A stretch of 64,000 bases of DNA from CAYWRZ01 sp964460845. GTDB lineage: Bacteria; Bacteroidota; Bacteroidia; Flavobacteriales_D; UBA2798. The stretch is from the NCBI GenBank assembly GCA_964460845.1, contig CAYWRZ010000008.1:123504-187503 (forward strand). The letters run 5' to 3'. The position numbers were made by a program, and so were the translations under genes. Numbering within the stretch: the stretch's first letter is position 1; each line of letters starts with the position of its first letter. Of this stretch, positions 9,106-17,376 are shown in pieces. Below the pieces are notes generated by a model, which was not told where the DNA came from, did no database searches, and worked only from the letters and a program-made list of their open reading frames with translations.

Positions 9106-9525
9106 ATGACAAGTTTCCCCACCCCCGAAATGCTCAATGCGTACAACCGCAATACGCTTATGGAAGCGCTGGGCATCGAATATACAGAAGCCCGCCCGGG
9201 GTATATCTGCGGACGTATGCCCGTCGATCACCGCACCCATCAGCCTGCCGGACTACTTCACGGCGGCGCTACCGCCGCACTGGCCGAAACGCTGGGCAGC
9301 ATGGGCTCTACCCTGTTGGCCGACCCTTCTGAATATCATATTACCGGAATTGAAGTCAACGCCAACCATCTCAAAGGGGTACGCAGCGGCTTCGTGTACG
9401 GAAAAGCCACTGCCGTGCACACAGGTCGCACCCAGCACGTGTGGAACATCGAGGTCACTAACGAAGAAGAAGAGCTGGTAGCGGTATGCCGCCTGACCGT
9501 ACTTGTGCTGCCCAAAAAGAAATGA
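9106..9525 (+). CDS. menI: Hotdog-fold thioesterase, probable 1,4-dihydroxy-2-naphthoyl-CoA hydrolase
   Basis: A 139-residue single hotdog domain of the PaaI/YdiI type. It carries the YdiI (MenI) signature: MPVDHRTHQPAGLLHGG with Gln46 and His52, the catalytic Glu61 in LAET, and GIEVNANH further on. MenI releases CoA from DHNA-CoA, the step after MenB in menaquinone synthesis. The assignment to MenI and not a generic thioesterase rests on close resemblance to the E. coli YdiI motif set and on position as first gene of a run with menF, menD and menB. Its stop overlaps the menF start (ATGA, 9522-9525), indicating translational coupling. A -7 box lies four bases upstream of the ATG. A broad acyl-CoA thioesterase is the alternative. 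Confidence 0.82.
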   Translation: MTSFPTPEMLNAYNRNTLMEALGIEYTEARPGYICGRMPVDHRTHQPAGLLHGGATAALAETLGSMGSTLLADPSEYHITGIEVNANHLKGVRSGFVYGKATAVHTGRTQHVWNIEVTNEEEELVAVCRLTVLVLPKKK

Positions 9526-10559
9526 GTACCACCGCACACTATCGCATCGTTGCCGAGGCGCTCGAATCGGACGCAGCCTTTGCCCTGTTCCGCCTGCCGG
9601 GAGAATCGCAGGTACACATAGCTACCGGCGTGGCCGAAAGGATCAGTCTGGCCGATATGGAACGAATACAAGCGGGCTTTGTGGCTTTTCCCTTTGCTGA
9701 AAAAGAGGGTTTTCTGCTTCGTACTTCAGGCACAATACCGGTGGCAGGCAGCGCCCCACCACTGGCCCATGCGGCACCCCAACTCAGTCTTACCGAATAC
9801 CTCGACTTATGCCGGATTTTTGTCGAAGCAACGCAGGGGCCTTTTCGTAAGCTGGCCCTTTCGCGTGTACAAAGTGTAGCTCGCAAGCCTGAGTTTGCGT
9901 TAACCGCACTGTTCGATGCCTTATCCGGGGCTTATCCTCAGGCTTTTGTGTATGTGCTCAACCTGCCCGAAGAAGGATGCTGGGCAGGAGCCACACCCGA
10001 ACTGCTGCTGCATCTTGACCCCGACAATTTGGAAACAGTGGCCCTGGCCGGTACGCGCGCATGGAAAGGCGATCATACCCTTGAAGCCGAGTGGACCGCC
10101 AAAGAACAGGAAGAACACCGCTGGGTAGCCGACTACATCGAAGAATGTTTGCTGCGGCACGGAATAAGCGATTACAAGAGAAGCCAGGCCCAAACCGTAA
10201 GAGCGGCACAGGTGCTTCACCTCAAAACCTTTTTCCCGGCTCGTCTTCCCGAAGGTTTCAAGAGCGGGGCTTTTCTCGAAGACCTGCAGCCTACGCCGGC
10301 CGTAGCCGGAATTCCCAAGGCAGAAGCCATTGATTTTATACGCCGCCACGAACCGCATCGACGTGGACTTTATACCGGATTTTTGGGCTATTCGGACGAG
10401 AATGGGGTATTGGATCTGTTTGTCAACCTGCGTTGTATGAAAATTACGCCTTCGCATACCGAACTTTATACGGGCGGAGGTATTACCTTCGACTCGGTTC
10501 CCGAAAAAGAATGGGAAGAGACACAGCTCAAAGCCCAAACGCTGCTGAAATTTCTGTAA
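9522..10559 (+). CDS. menF: Isochorismate synthase MenF
   Basis: A 345-residue chorismate-utilising enzyme that converts chorismate to isochorismate, the entry step of menaquinone synthesis. The C-terminal catalytic core is intact: ATPELLLHLD, LAGTRAWKGD, the DLQPTPAVAG segment, RGLYTGFLGY and YTGGGIT near the end, which hold the Mg and substrate. The N-terminal part is shorter than in E. coli (431 residues), as is usual for Bacteroidota. I start it at 9522, where ATGA overlaps the menI stop; an in-frame ATG at 9486 would overlap menI by 40 bases and add residues without family likeness. menD follows after 83 bases. Salicylate synthesis is the only real alternative and is ruled unlikely by the men context. 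Confidence 0.92.
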   Translation: MSTTAHYRIVAEALESDAAFALFRLPGESQVHIATGVAERISLADMERIQAGFVAFPFAEKEGFLLRTSGTIPVAGSAPPLAHAAPQLSLTEYLDLCRIFVEATQGPFRKLALSRVQSVARKPEFALTALFDALSGAYPQAFVYVLNLPEEGCWAGATPELLLHLDPDNLETVALAGTRAWKGDHTLEAEWTAKEQEEHRWVADYIEECLLRHGISDYKRSQAQTVRAAQVLHLKTFFPARLPEGFKSGAFLEDLQPTPAVAGIPKAEAIDFIRRHEPHRRGLYTGFLGYSDENGVLDLFVNLRCMKITPSHTELYTGGGITFDSVPEKEWEETQLKAQTLLKFL

Positions 10560-10642
10560 GATCCCACAAAAGGGAAAATCATCGCCCGTAATCCCGCTTT
10601 TTTCAGAAGAATTGCGGAAATTAGCCCCCGCAAAAATTATTC

Positions 10643-12325
10643 ATGCTCTCCGACAAACAAGGCGTTAAAGCGCTGCTCGAAACATTGGTATGCAAAGGAT
10701 TGCAATACGCGGTATTGAGTCCGGGTTCGCGTAATGCTCCGCTTTCACTGAGCTTTTACAGGCATCCTTCGCTACGTTGTGTGATTATTCACGACGAAAG
10801 AAGCGCTGCCTATTTCGCCCTCGGCATGGCGCAGCAACTTCAAAAACCCGTAGCGCTCATCTGCACTTCGGGTACCGCCGTGCTTAATTACGCGCCAGCC
10901 GTAGCCGAAGCTTATTATCAGCAGGTGCCGCTGCTGGTGATTACCGCCGACCGCCCCGTAGCCTGGGTCGATCAGGCCGACGGACAAACCATTCGCCAGC
11001 GCAATATTTTTTCCAACTATAGCAAAGCCTCTTACGAAATACCCGGCGAAGCCATTACAAAAGAAGAGCAATGGCTGGTCACTCGTGTCGCTGCACAAGC
11101 CTTTGACCAAACGCTGTTACAGGGTAAAGGTCCGGTACACCTCAACGTGCCGCTTCAGGAACCACTTTACGGCCGAAGCGACACTCCCCTCGAAGTAAAA
11201 GCAGCCGCAACCCTCACCACCGAAACGCAGCTTACTGCCGAAACGCTAAATCAGGTGGCCGCCGATTGGAACGGGTTTTCCCGCAAGCTCATTCTCTGCG
11301 GACTGCTCGAACCCGATGCGGAGCTCAACGCCCTGCTGCACGAGATAGCCGCCGATCCTTCGGTAGCCGTACTGACCGAAACCACCTCCAACCTTTACAG
11401 TACGCGTTTTAACCCTTGCATAGACCGGGTTATCACCACTGTAAGCGCTGCCGAAAGCGATTCGTTCAGGCCCGATCTGCTAATTACCTTGGGCGGACCT
11501 GTCATTTCCAAAAAAATAAAAGCATTTCTCCGCCACTACGCGCCTGAACAACACTGGCACATCGATCCGAACGTGCTACACCTCGATACCTATCAGGCGC
11601 TTACCCATAACATACCGGTAAAGCCCGCCTCTTTTTTCAAAGGACTGAGTCCACTAATTATCCCGCGTTCTTCTGCCTATAACGAAAGCTGGCAAACGCG
11701 CGACCGGGAAACCGACAGCCGGCATAGCGAATTTTTGGCCCAGGTTCCTTTTTCGGATCTGTATGCTTTTGATCAAATCCTGAATGCTATTCCCGAAGGA
11801 AGCGATCTGCACCTGGCGAACAGCAGTCCGGTGCGCTACGCCCAGCTTTTCCGTACCTCGCCGCAACTTACCTACCATGCCAATCGTGGCACCAGCGGAA
11901 TAGACGGTTGTACCAGTACGGCGGCAGGATCAGCATTTATCAATGAAAAACCTACCGTACTGATTACGGGCGATGTCGGTTTTTTCTACGATTCGAACGC
12001 CTTGTGGAACCATTATCTGAAATCTTCCTTTCGTATCGTCGTCATACACAATGGCGGAGGCGGTATATTCCGCATCATTGAAGGCCCTGCCAACGAAGAA
12101 GAAACACAGCAATTATTTGAAACACGCCATACTTATTCGGCCGAATACCTCTGCAAAACATTCGGAATACACTATTTTTCGGCAAACGACCGATCTTCGC
12201 TCAGGAATGTATTGCCTGATTTTTTTGCGCCACATGACAAACCGGCCTTATTGGAGATACACACACCCACAGAAGAAAATGCACGCATCCTGCAAGACTA
12301 TTTTGAACACCTAAAAAAACAGTAA
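10643..12325 (+). CDS. menD: SEPHCHC synthase MenD
   Basis: A 560-residue thiamine-diphosphate enzyme that condenses isochorismate with succinic semialdehyde derived from 2-oxoglutarate. The N-terminal Pyr domain has LSPGSRNAPLSLSF, an ERSAAYFALGMA stretch and TADRP. The C-terminal PP domain has ITGDVGFFYDSNALWN, the ThDP-binding Asp with its metal ligands. Length and domain order match MenD across bacteria. It follows menF and is followed by menB after only 5 bases, so all four men genes are likely one transcript. menC and menE, needed between MenD and MenB, and menA are not in this window. No frameshift or missing motif is seen. Confidence 0.96.
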   Translation: MLSDKQGVKALLETLVCKGLQYAVLSPGSRNAPLSLSFYRHPSLRCVIIHDERSAAYFALGMAQQLQKPVALICTSGTAVLNYAPAVAEAYYQQVPLLVITADRPVAWVDQADGQTIRQRNIFSNYSKASYEIPGEAITKEEQWLVTRVAAQAFDQTLLQGKGPVHLNVPLQEPLYGRSDTPLEVKAAATLTTETQLTAETLNQVAADWNGFSRKLILCGLLEPDAELNALLHEIAADPSVAVLTETTSNLYSTRFNPCIDRVITTVSAAESDSFRPDLLITLGGPVISKKIKAFLRHYAPEQHWHIDPNVLHLDTYQALTHNIPVKPASFFKGLSPLIIPRSSAYNESWQTRDRETDSRHSEFLAQVPFSDLYAFDQILNAIPEGSDLHLANSSPVRYAQLFRTSPQLTYHANRGTSGIDGCTSTAAGSAFINEKPTVLITGDVGFFYDSNALWNHYLKSSFRIVVIHNGGGGIFRIIEGPANEEETQQLFETRHTYSAEYLCKTFGIHYFSANDRSSLRNVLPDFFAPHDKPALLEIHTPTEENARILQDYFEHLKKQ

Positions 12326-12330
12326 CGACT

Positions 12331-13152
12331 ATGGCTTCACGCGAATGGATCACCCTGAAAGAATACGAAGAGATAAAGTTCCAGCTCTATAACGGCATTG
12401 CCAAAATCAGCATCAACCGGCCGCGTTACCGCAACGCTTTTACGCCGCTTACAGTAAATGAGATGATCGATGCCATGCACGAATGCCGTGAAAATCCTGA
12501 AGTTCAGGTTATCGTGTTAACCGGAGAAGGTGACAAGGCTTTTTGTTCGGGAGGCGATCAGAATGTACGCGGACACGGAGGCTATGTAGGCGGCGATAAA
12601 ATTCCGCGTCTCAATGTGCTCGATTTACAGAAGATGATCCGTTCCATTCCGAAGGTAGTCATTGCTATGGTCAACGGATTTGCCATCGGGGGTGGACACG
12701 TATTGCACGTGGTATGTGATCTTTCGATCGCTTCTGAAAATGCCATCTTCGGACAAACCGGCCCTCGCGTAGGCAGCTTCGACGGTGGTTTCGGCGCCTC
12801 TTATTTGGCGCGTTGCGTAGGACAAAAAAAAGCACGTGAAATATGGTACCTCTGCGAGCAATATAATGCACATCAAGCGCTCGAAATGGGGCTGGTAAAT
12901 ACCGTTGTGCCTTTCGAACAATTAGAAGATACCGTAGTAGAATGGAGTGAAAAAATAATGGAAAAAAGTCCGCTGTCGATCCGTATGCTTAAGTCGTCTT
13001 TTAATGCGGAGCTCGACGGACAAGCCGGTATTCAGGAATTGGCGGGCAATGCCACACTGCTTTACTACCTAAGCGATGAAGCAAAAGAAGGTAAAAACGC
13101 ATACGTTGAAAAGAGAAAGCCCGATTTCAGCAAGTTTCCGAAATTCCCTTAA
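12331..13152 (+). CDS. menB: 1,4-dihydroxy-2-naphthoyl-CoA synthase MenB
   Basis: A 273-residue crotonase-fold ring-closing enzyme. It converts O-succinylbenzoyl-CoA to DHNA-CoA. Visible signatures are RPRYRNAF near the N-terminus, AFCSGGDQ, the long loop GHGGYVGGD, GFAIGGGH forming the oxyanion hole, GQTGPRVGSFDGG and the C-terminal FPKFP end characteristic of MenB. The gene starts 5 bases after menD and is followed 15 bases later by a WbqC gene before a strong terminator. In this operon the product of MenB would be the substrate of the MenI thioesterase encoded at the head of the run. Confidence 0.96.
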   Translation: MASREWITLKEYEEIKFQLYNGIAKISINRPRYRNAFTPLTVNEMIDAMHECRENPEVQVIVLTGEGDKAFCSGGDQNVRGHGGYVGGDKIPRLNVLDLQKMIRSIPKVVIAMVNGFAIGGGHVLHVVCDLSIASENAIFGQTGPRVGSFDGGFGASYLARCVGQKKAREIWYLCEQYNAHQALEMGLVNTVVPFEQLEDTVVEWSEKIMEKSPLSIRMLKSSFNAELDGQAGIQELAGNATLLYYLSDEAKEGKNAYVEKRKPDFSKFPKFP

Positions 13153-13167
13153 TTTCTTTCTTCGCTT

Positions 13168-13770
13168 ATGATTCTGCTTCCTTCGGTGTATCTCGGGAAC
13201 CTTTATTATTACCAGCTTATAAAACGATATGGAGAAGTCTGTACAGAGCTTTACGAACATTATCCCAAGCAGACATACCGCAATCGTTGTTCCATTTACG
13301 GCGCTAACGGAGCGCTGGATCTGATCATACCGGTCGAAAAAGGACAGGGACAACGCAAAGTAATGAAGGACGTAAAAATCAATCATAGCAGTGACTGGCG
13401 AAAATTGCACTGGCGTTCGCTCGAATCGGCGTATCGGCGTTCACCTTATTTCGAATACTACGAAAACGAGTTGGAGCCGCTGTATGCCAAGCCCTACACT
13501 TACCTGATCGATTTTAACCGTACCGCGCACGAAAAAGTGTGTAAGCTGCTCGACATCCCACTTTCTACACTAGTCACAAGCGCTTATGAGAAAGAGCCTT
13601 CAGTAAAAACCGATTACCGCGATGCTTTTGATCCGCGTGTCAACCCTGGCGATGCTTTTCATGAAAAACCTTATACCCAGGTATTTGAAACACGTCATGG
13701 TTTTATCGCTAACCTGAGCATTGTCGATCTGCTTTGCAACGAAGGTCCGGCTGCTTCCGATTATCTCTAA
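13168..13770 (+). CDS. WbqC-like family protein
   Basis: A 200-residue protein of the WbqC family (PF08889), recognised by the opening LLPSVYLGNLYYYQLI, the polar middle with IPVEKGQGQRKVMKDVKI, WRKLHWRSLESAYRRSPYF and FEYYENEL. WbqC members have been linked to surface polysaccharide loci and are widespread in Bacteroidota; no reaction is established. The gene lies 15 bases after menB and shares its terminator, so it is probably the last cistron of the men operon, although I see no functional tie to quinone synthesis. The length is typical. No signal peptide or membrane segment is present, so it should be cytoplasmic. Confidence 0.85.
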   Translation: MILLPSVYLGNLYYYQLIKRYGEVCTELYEHYPKQTYRNRCSIYGANGALDLIIPVEKGQGQRKVMKDVKINHSSDWRKLHWRSLESAYRRSPYFEYYENELEPLYAKPYTYLIDFNRTAHEKVCKLLDIPLSTLVTSAYEKEPSVKTDYRDAFDPRVNPGDAFHEKPYTQVFETRHGFIANLSIVDLLCNEGPAASDYL

Positions 13771-13787
13771 GCATCGTTTGAATTTTG

Positions 13788-13818
13788 AAAACGGATGGGC
13801 GATGCCCATCCGTTTTTG
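13788..13818 (+). terminator. Intrinsic terminator after the men-WbqC operon
   Basis: Ten-base GC-rich perfect stem (13791-13800 with 13804-13813), three-base loop and a following TTTTTGTTT tract. It ends the plus-strand men operon. Confidence 0.9.
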
Positions 13819-13948
13819 TTTAGGCATTTCACGACCACCAATATTCCGAACGGTGAATCGCTGTCAAAAAACTGTAGCGCATAAAAATCAGAATTGATAC
13901 GCCCAAAAATAAGATCGGCAGAAAAGTATGAGGCGGCATATAGCGCTT

Positions 13949-13973
13949 AAAATAGGCGACAAATGTCTATTTT
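13949..13973. promoter_or_regulatory. Inverted repeat upstream of the XRE regulator
   Basis: AAAATAG (13949-13955) and CTATTTT (13967-13973) enclose an inner GACA/TGTC pair. It lies 37 bases before the XRE start and is a plausible autoregulatory operator. AT-richness means chance is not excluded. The rest of 13819-14009 shows nothing else I can name. Confidence 0.35.
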
Positions 13974-14009
13974 TATACCCTTCGATATGCAATAAAGAGA
14001 AACAAAATC

Positions 14010-14381
14010 ATGAATTTTATTTTCATGAAGAAACTTGGATGGAAAATATGCAAGCTCCGCGAATTCCGTAATTATACACAGGAATTTATGGCCGCGCAGT
14101 TGCAAATTTCGCAGCGGAGCTATAGTCGTATAGAAAAAGATTTGGTCAGGATTCGTATCGACCACCTGAATAAAATCGCGGATATTTTGGGCATACATAT
14201 ACAGGATATACTGTCCTTTGACGAGAAGAAGCTCTTTGAGGCACCTGTAGTACCCGCCGAGCCCGACAAGCTGATTCGTCTGTACGAGCGCATATTGGAA
14301 ATGAACAAGCAAGAGCTGGAAGCAAAAGATCGGGAAATAGAATCGTTGCGAAGGACTATACGTTCGGGACAGGAGCGATAG
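14010..14381 (+). CDS. XRE-family helix-turn-helix regulator
   Basis: A 123-residue regulator. Residues about 10-68 form a Cro/C1-type HTH: WKICKLREFRNYTQEFMAAQL, then SQRSYSRIEKDL as the recognition region and IADILGIHIQDIL. A helical, charged C-terminal stretch (about 85-120) looks like a short coiled coil for dimerisation. ATG codons at 14010 and 14025 are both possible starts. The stop codon lies inside the first copy of the downstream 111-bp tandem repeat, so the last residues (SGQER) may be set by repeat sequence. No partner toxin gene is seen next to it. An inverted repeat upstream may be its own operator. Targets are unknown. Confidence 0.8.
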   Translation: MNFIFMKKLGWKICKLREFRNYTQEFMAAQLQISQRSYSRIEKDLVRIRIDHLNKIADILGIHIQDILSFDEKKLFEAPVVPAEPDKLIRLYERILEMNKQELEAKDREIESLRRTIRSGQER

Positions 14382-14778
14382 TGGATTTCGGCTACGCTCA
14401 ATCCACAGGGGCAACCTACAAAAAGTGGAGCGCTGCACATTCTTTTTTGTCCGCGATAGAGGCCTGAGCGAAGTCGAAGGCCGCATTGATAGTGGATTTC
14501 GGCTACGCTCAATCCACGGAGACAACCTACAAAAAGTGGAGCGCTGCACATTCTTTTTTGTCCGCGATAGAGGCCTGNNNNNNNNNNNNNNNNNNNNNNN
14601 NNNNNNNNNNNNNNNNNNNNNNNNNNNNNNNNNNNNNNNNNNNNNNNNNNNNNNNNNNNNNNNNNNNNNNNNNNNNNGGATTTCGGCTACGCTCAATCCA
14701 CGGAGACAACCTACAAAAAGTGGAGCGCTGCATACTCTTTTTTGTCCGCGATAGAGGCCTGAGCGAAGTCGAAGGCCG
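14378..14778. repeat. 111-bp tandem repeat array, interrupted by an assembly gap
   Basis: Copies start at 14381 and 14492, with a third resuming after the gap at 14678. Each unit has a hairpin GTGGATT...AATCCAC, the segment CAACCTACAAAAAGTGGAGC, and a second hairpin AGGCCT...AGGCC around GAGCGAAGTCGA. Copies differ by very few bases. Short open frames running through the array, on both strands, are products of the repeat and are not genes. The copy number is unknown because of the gap. Confidence 0.9.
14578..14677. other. Assembly gap of exactly 100 N
   Basis: The run of exactly 100 N is the usual placeholder for a gap of unknown size. It falls inside the tandem array and does not preserve the 111-bp register (184 bases between flanking copy starts), so the true length is not known. 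Confidence 0.97.
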
Positions 14779-14835
14779 GTGTTAAATTTATGAGAATCCT
14801 CCACCCCGGGTGTGTAAATTCATTCGGATTACCCT

Positions 14836-14843
14836 TATATTTG
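14836..14843 (+). promoter_or_regulatory. Promoter -7 box for the carboxynorspermidine genes
   Basis: TATATTTG matches TAnnTTTG. The ATG lies 34 bases downstream. It sits just past the repeat array. Confidence 0.55.
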
Positions 14844-14877
14844 TGAATATTGCCACATCAAACACACTAATAAGGAA

Positions 14878-16083
14878 ATGGGAAAAGTAATTATCATCGG
14901 AGCAGGCGGCGTGGGGCAGGTAGCTACCTACAAATGCGCTATGAATACCGACGTATTCAGCGAAATCGTGCTGGCCAGCCGTACCAAGTCGAAATGCGAT
15001 AAAATTGCGGCCGACATCAAAGAAAAGCTGGGTGTGACCATCCAAACCGATCAGGTCGATGCCGACGATGTAGCAGAGCTGATAGCGCTTTTCAAAAAGC
15101 ACAAGCCCGAACTGGTGCTTAACCTGGCGCTTCCCTATCAGGATCTGACCATTATGGATGCCTGTTTGGCGACAGGAGTAAATTACCTCGATACCGCCAA
15201 CTACGAGCCTAAAGACGAAGCCAAATTTGAATACAAATGGCAGTGGGCTTATCAGGAGCGCTTTAAGCAGGCCGGACTGACCGCTATTCTGGGCTGCGGT
15301 TTCGACCCCGGCGTAACCGGCGTATTTACCGCCTATGCCGCCAAGCATCATTTCGACGAAATCCATTACCTCGACATTGTCGATTGCAATGCCGGTGATC
15401 ACGGTAAAGCCTTTGCCACTAACTTCAACCCCGAAATCAATATCCGCGAAGTAACCCAAAAAGGGAAATACTGGGAAAACGGAAAATGGATCGAGACCGA
15501 ACCGCACGAAATCCACATGCCGCTGAACTATCCGGAAATCGGCGCACGCGAATCATATCTCATTTACCACGAAGAGCTGGAATCGCTCACAAAAAATTTC
15601 CCTACGCTTAAACGCGCCCGCTTTTGGATGACCTTCGGACAGGAATACCTCACTCACTTGCGTGTAATCCAAAACATCGGCATGGCTCGTATCGATCCTA
15701 TCGTGTATGAAGGTGTCGAAATCGTACCTATTCAGTTTCTGAAAGCGGTGCTGCCCAACCCCGGCGATTTGGGTGAGAACTACAAAGGAGAAACCTCTAT
15801 CGGCTGCCGTATCCGTGGCATCAAAGACGGTAAAGAAAAAACCTATTACATCTACAACAACTGTTCGCACGAAGATGCCTACCGCGAAACCGGCACACAG
15901 GCGGTATCCTACACCACAGGCGTGCCCGCCATGATAGGTGCCATGATGTTCCTCAAAGGCGAATGGAAAAGTGCAGGCGTTTGGAACGTAGAGCAATTTA
16001 ATCCGGATCCTTTCATGGAAATGCTCAACAAGCACGGCTTGCCCTGGCACGAACTGCACAATGTGGATCTTGAACTGAACTGA
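14878..16083 (+). CDS. Carboxynorspermidine dehydrogenase (saccharopine dehydrogenase family)
   Basis: A 401-residue NAD(P)H-dependent reductase. The Rossmann fold opens at once with VIIIGAGGVGQVA, followed by a second acidic/basic turn LASRTKSK and NLALPYQDL. GCGFDPGVTGVF lies in the catalytic domain. This family condenses aspartate semialdehyde with putrescine or diaminopropane to carboxyspermidine or carboxynorspermidine. The next gene is nspC, the matching decarboxylase, which makes the assignment firm over lysine-pathway saccharopine dehydrogenase. Together they form the S-adenosylmethionine-independent spermidine route. A hairpin terminator separates the two genes, so read-through or a second promoter must serve nspC. 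A -7 box is present 34 bases upstream of the ATG. Confidence 0.92.
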   Translation: MGKVIIIGAGGVGQVATYKCAMNTDVFSEIVLASRTKSKCDKIAADIKEKLGVTIQTDQVDADDVAELIALFKKHKPELVLNLALPYQDLTIMDACLATGVNYLDTANYEPKDEAKFEYKWQWAYQERFKQAGLTAILGCGFDPGVTGVFTAYAAKHHFDEIHYLDIVDCNAGDHGKAFATNFNPEINIREVTQKGKYWENGKWIETEPHEIHMPLNYPEIGARESYLIYHEELESLTKNFPTLKRARFWMTFGQEYLTHLRVIQNIGMARIDPIVYEGVEIVPIQFLKAVLPNPGDLGENYKGETSIGCRIRGIKDGKEKTYYIYNNCSHEDAYRETGTQAVSYTTGVPAMIGAMMFLKGEWKSAGVWNVEQFNPDPFMEMLNKHGLPWHELHNVDLELN

Positions 16084-16105
16084 TTTGCTTCTCTATCCGA
16101 AATAC

Positions 16106-16133
16106 AGAGCCGGGCTATTTCCCGGCTCTTTTT
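16106..16133 (+). terminator. Hairpin terminator or attenuator between the two polyamine genes
   Basis: Nine-base GC-rich stem (16106-16114 with 16121-16129), six-base loop and a T run. It would reduce or stop transcription before nspC. Confidence 0.8.
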
Positions 16134-16160
16134 GAATAATTCCTTTTTTATCTCCGATTC

Positions 16161-17297
16161 ATGGCCGCTGATTTTTCACACATTCCTTCTCCCTGCTTCG
16201 TACTCGAAGAAAAATTGCTGCGCAAAAACCTTTCGCTTATCCAAAAGGTAAGCCGCGATGCAGAAGTAGAAATCATTCTTGCCTTTAAAGGATTTGCGAT
16301 GTGGAGCGCATTTCCGATTGTACGCGAATACATACAGGGCGCTACGGCCAGCTCGCTTTTCGAAGCACGACTCTGCTACGAAGAGATGAAAACCAAGGCG
16401 CATACCTATTGTGTCGCTATCGCGCCCGACGAAATAGACGAGCTGCTCGACTACTCCTCGTACCTCACTTTCAACTCGCTGAGCCAGTTTGAGCGGTACA
16501 AAGACAAGGCCCTGACGCGCGGTATTTCGTGCGGATTACGTGTCAACCCCGAATATTCGGAAGTGACTACCGAACTGTACAACCCCTGCTCACCCAATTC
16601 GAGGCTGGGCATTACAAGCGAACATTTCGGCGATACGCTTCCCGATGGCGTAGAAGGGATCCATTTCCATGCGCTCTGCGAAAACGATTCTTACACCCTC
16701 GAAAAAACGCTGGAGGCGCTTGAAGAAAAATTCGGTCACCTGCTGCACCAGGCCAAATGGGTCAATATGGGCGGCGGGCATCTCATGACCCGCGAAGGAT
16801 ACGACATAGATCACCTGATTAAAATTTTAAAACGCTTTAAAGCGAAATACAATGTGCATGTGATTCTCGAACCGGGCAGCGCTTTTGCCTGGCAAACGGG
16901 ATTCCTGCTCTCGACCGTGTTAGACGTGGTCGAAAATAACGGTGTAAAAACCGCTATGCTCGACGTTTCGTTTACCGCACACATGCCCGACACGCTCGAA
17001 ATGCCTTACCGCCCACGCATCCGCCACGCAAGCGACGATCCCCAAAACGGATTATACGCTTACAGACTGGGTGGCACCAGTTGCCTTTCGGGCGATTATA
17101 TGTTTGAATACGGTTTTGAAAAAGAGCTACATAGCGGTGACAGGATCATTCTCGAAGACATGATTCATTACACCATGGTCAAAACCACCTTGTTCAACGG
17201 GGTAAAACATCCCGGCATAGGAATTTTACAGGCCGATGGTAGTTTCAAACTGGTACGTAAATTTGAATATGAGGACTATAAAAACCGCCTGTCCTGA
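16161..17297 (+). CDS. nspC: Carboxynorspermidine decarboxylase NspC
   Basis: A 378-residue PLP enzyme of the alanine racemase/group IV decarboxylase fold. The PLP Lys is in ILAFKGFAMW near the N-terminus. Further features are ATASSLFEARLCYEE, LRVNPEYSEV, GIHFHALCEN and GGGHLMTREGYD, then the C-terminal sheet with the DYMFEYGFEKEL region and LEDMIHYTMVKTT. It removes CO2 from carboxy(nor)spermidine. It follows the dehydrogenase by 77 bases that include a hairpin terminator. The length equals that of typical NspC. End product (spermidine or norspermidine) depends on the diamine supplied and cannot be read here. Confidence 0.95.
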   Translation: MAADFSHIPSPCFVLEEKLLRKNLSLIQKVSRDAEVEIILAFKGFAMWSAFPIVREYIQGATASSLFEARLCYEEMKTKAHTYCVAIAPDEIDELLDYSSYLTFNSLSQFERYKDKALTRGISCGLRVNPEYSEVTTELYNPCSPNSRLGITSEHFGDTLPDGVEGIHFHALCENDSYTLEKTLEALEEKFGHLLHQAKWVNMGGGHLMTREGYDIDHLIKILKRFKAKYNVHVILEPGSAFAWQTGFLLSTVLDVVENNGVKTAMLDVSFTAHMPDTLEMPYRPRIRHASDDPQNGLYAYRLGGTSCLSGDYMFEYGFEKELHSGDRIILEDMIHYTMVKTTLFNGVKHPGIGILQADGSFKLVRKFEYEDYKNRLS

Positions 17298-17320
17298 AAG
17301 TGTAAAGATCTATTGTGACT

Positions 17321-17350
17321 AAAAAAGCGGAACATGATGTTCCGCTTTTT
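17321..17350. terminator. Bidirectional terminator between nspC and the minus-strand barrel gene
   Basis: GCGGAAC (17327-17333) pairs with GTTCCGC (17339-17345), flanked by an A run on one side and a T run on the other. It therefore works for both converging genes. Confidence 0.85.
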
Positions 17351-17376
17351 CTTTTTGATTTTTATATCAAGAAAAA

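Noticed and set aside
9486..9521. Upstream start for menF
   Set aside because: It would overlap menI by 40 bases; ATG 9522 gives the usual ATGA coupling and the family N-terminus.
14378..14778. CRISPR array
   Set aside because: The units are 111 bp and contiguous, with no unique spacers and no cas genes nearby.
14425..14785. Open frames on both strands through the 111-bp repeats and the N run
   Set aside because: They follow the repeat unit, cross the gap of unknown length and have no protein-like composition; they are artefacts of the repeat.
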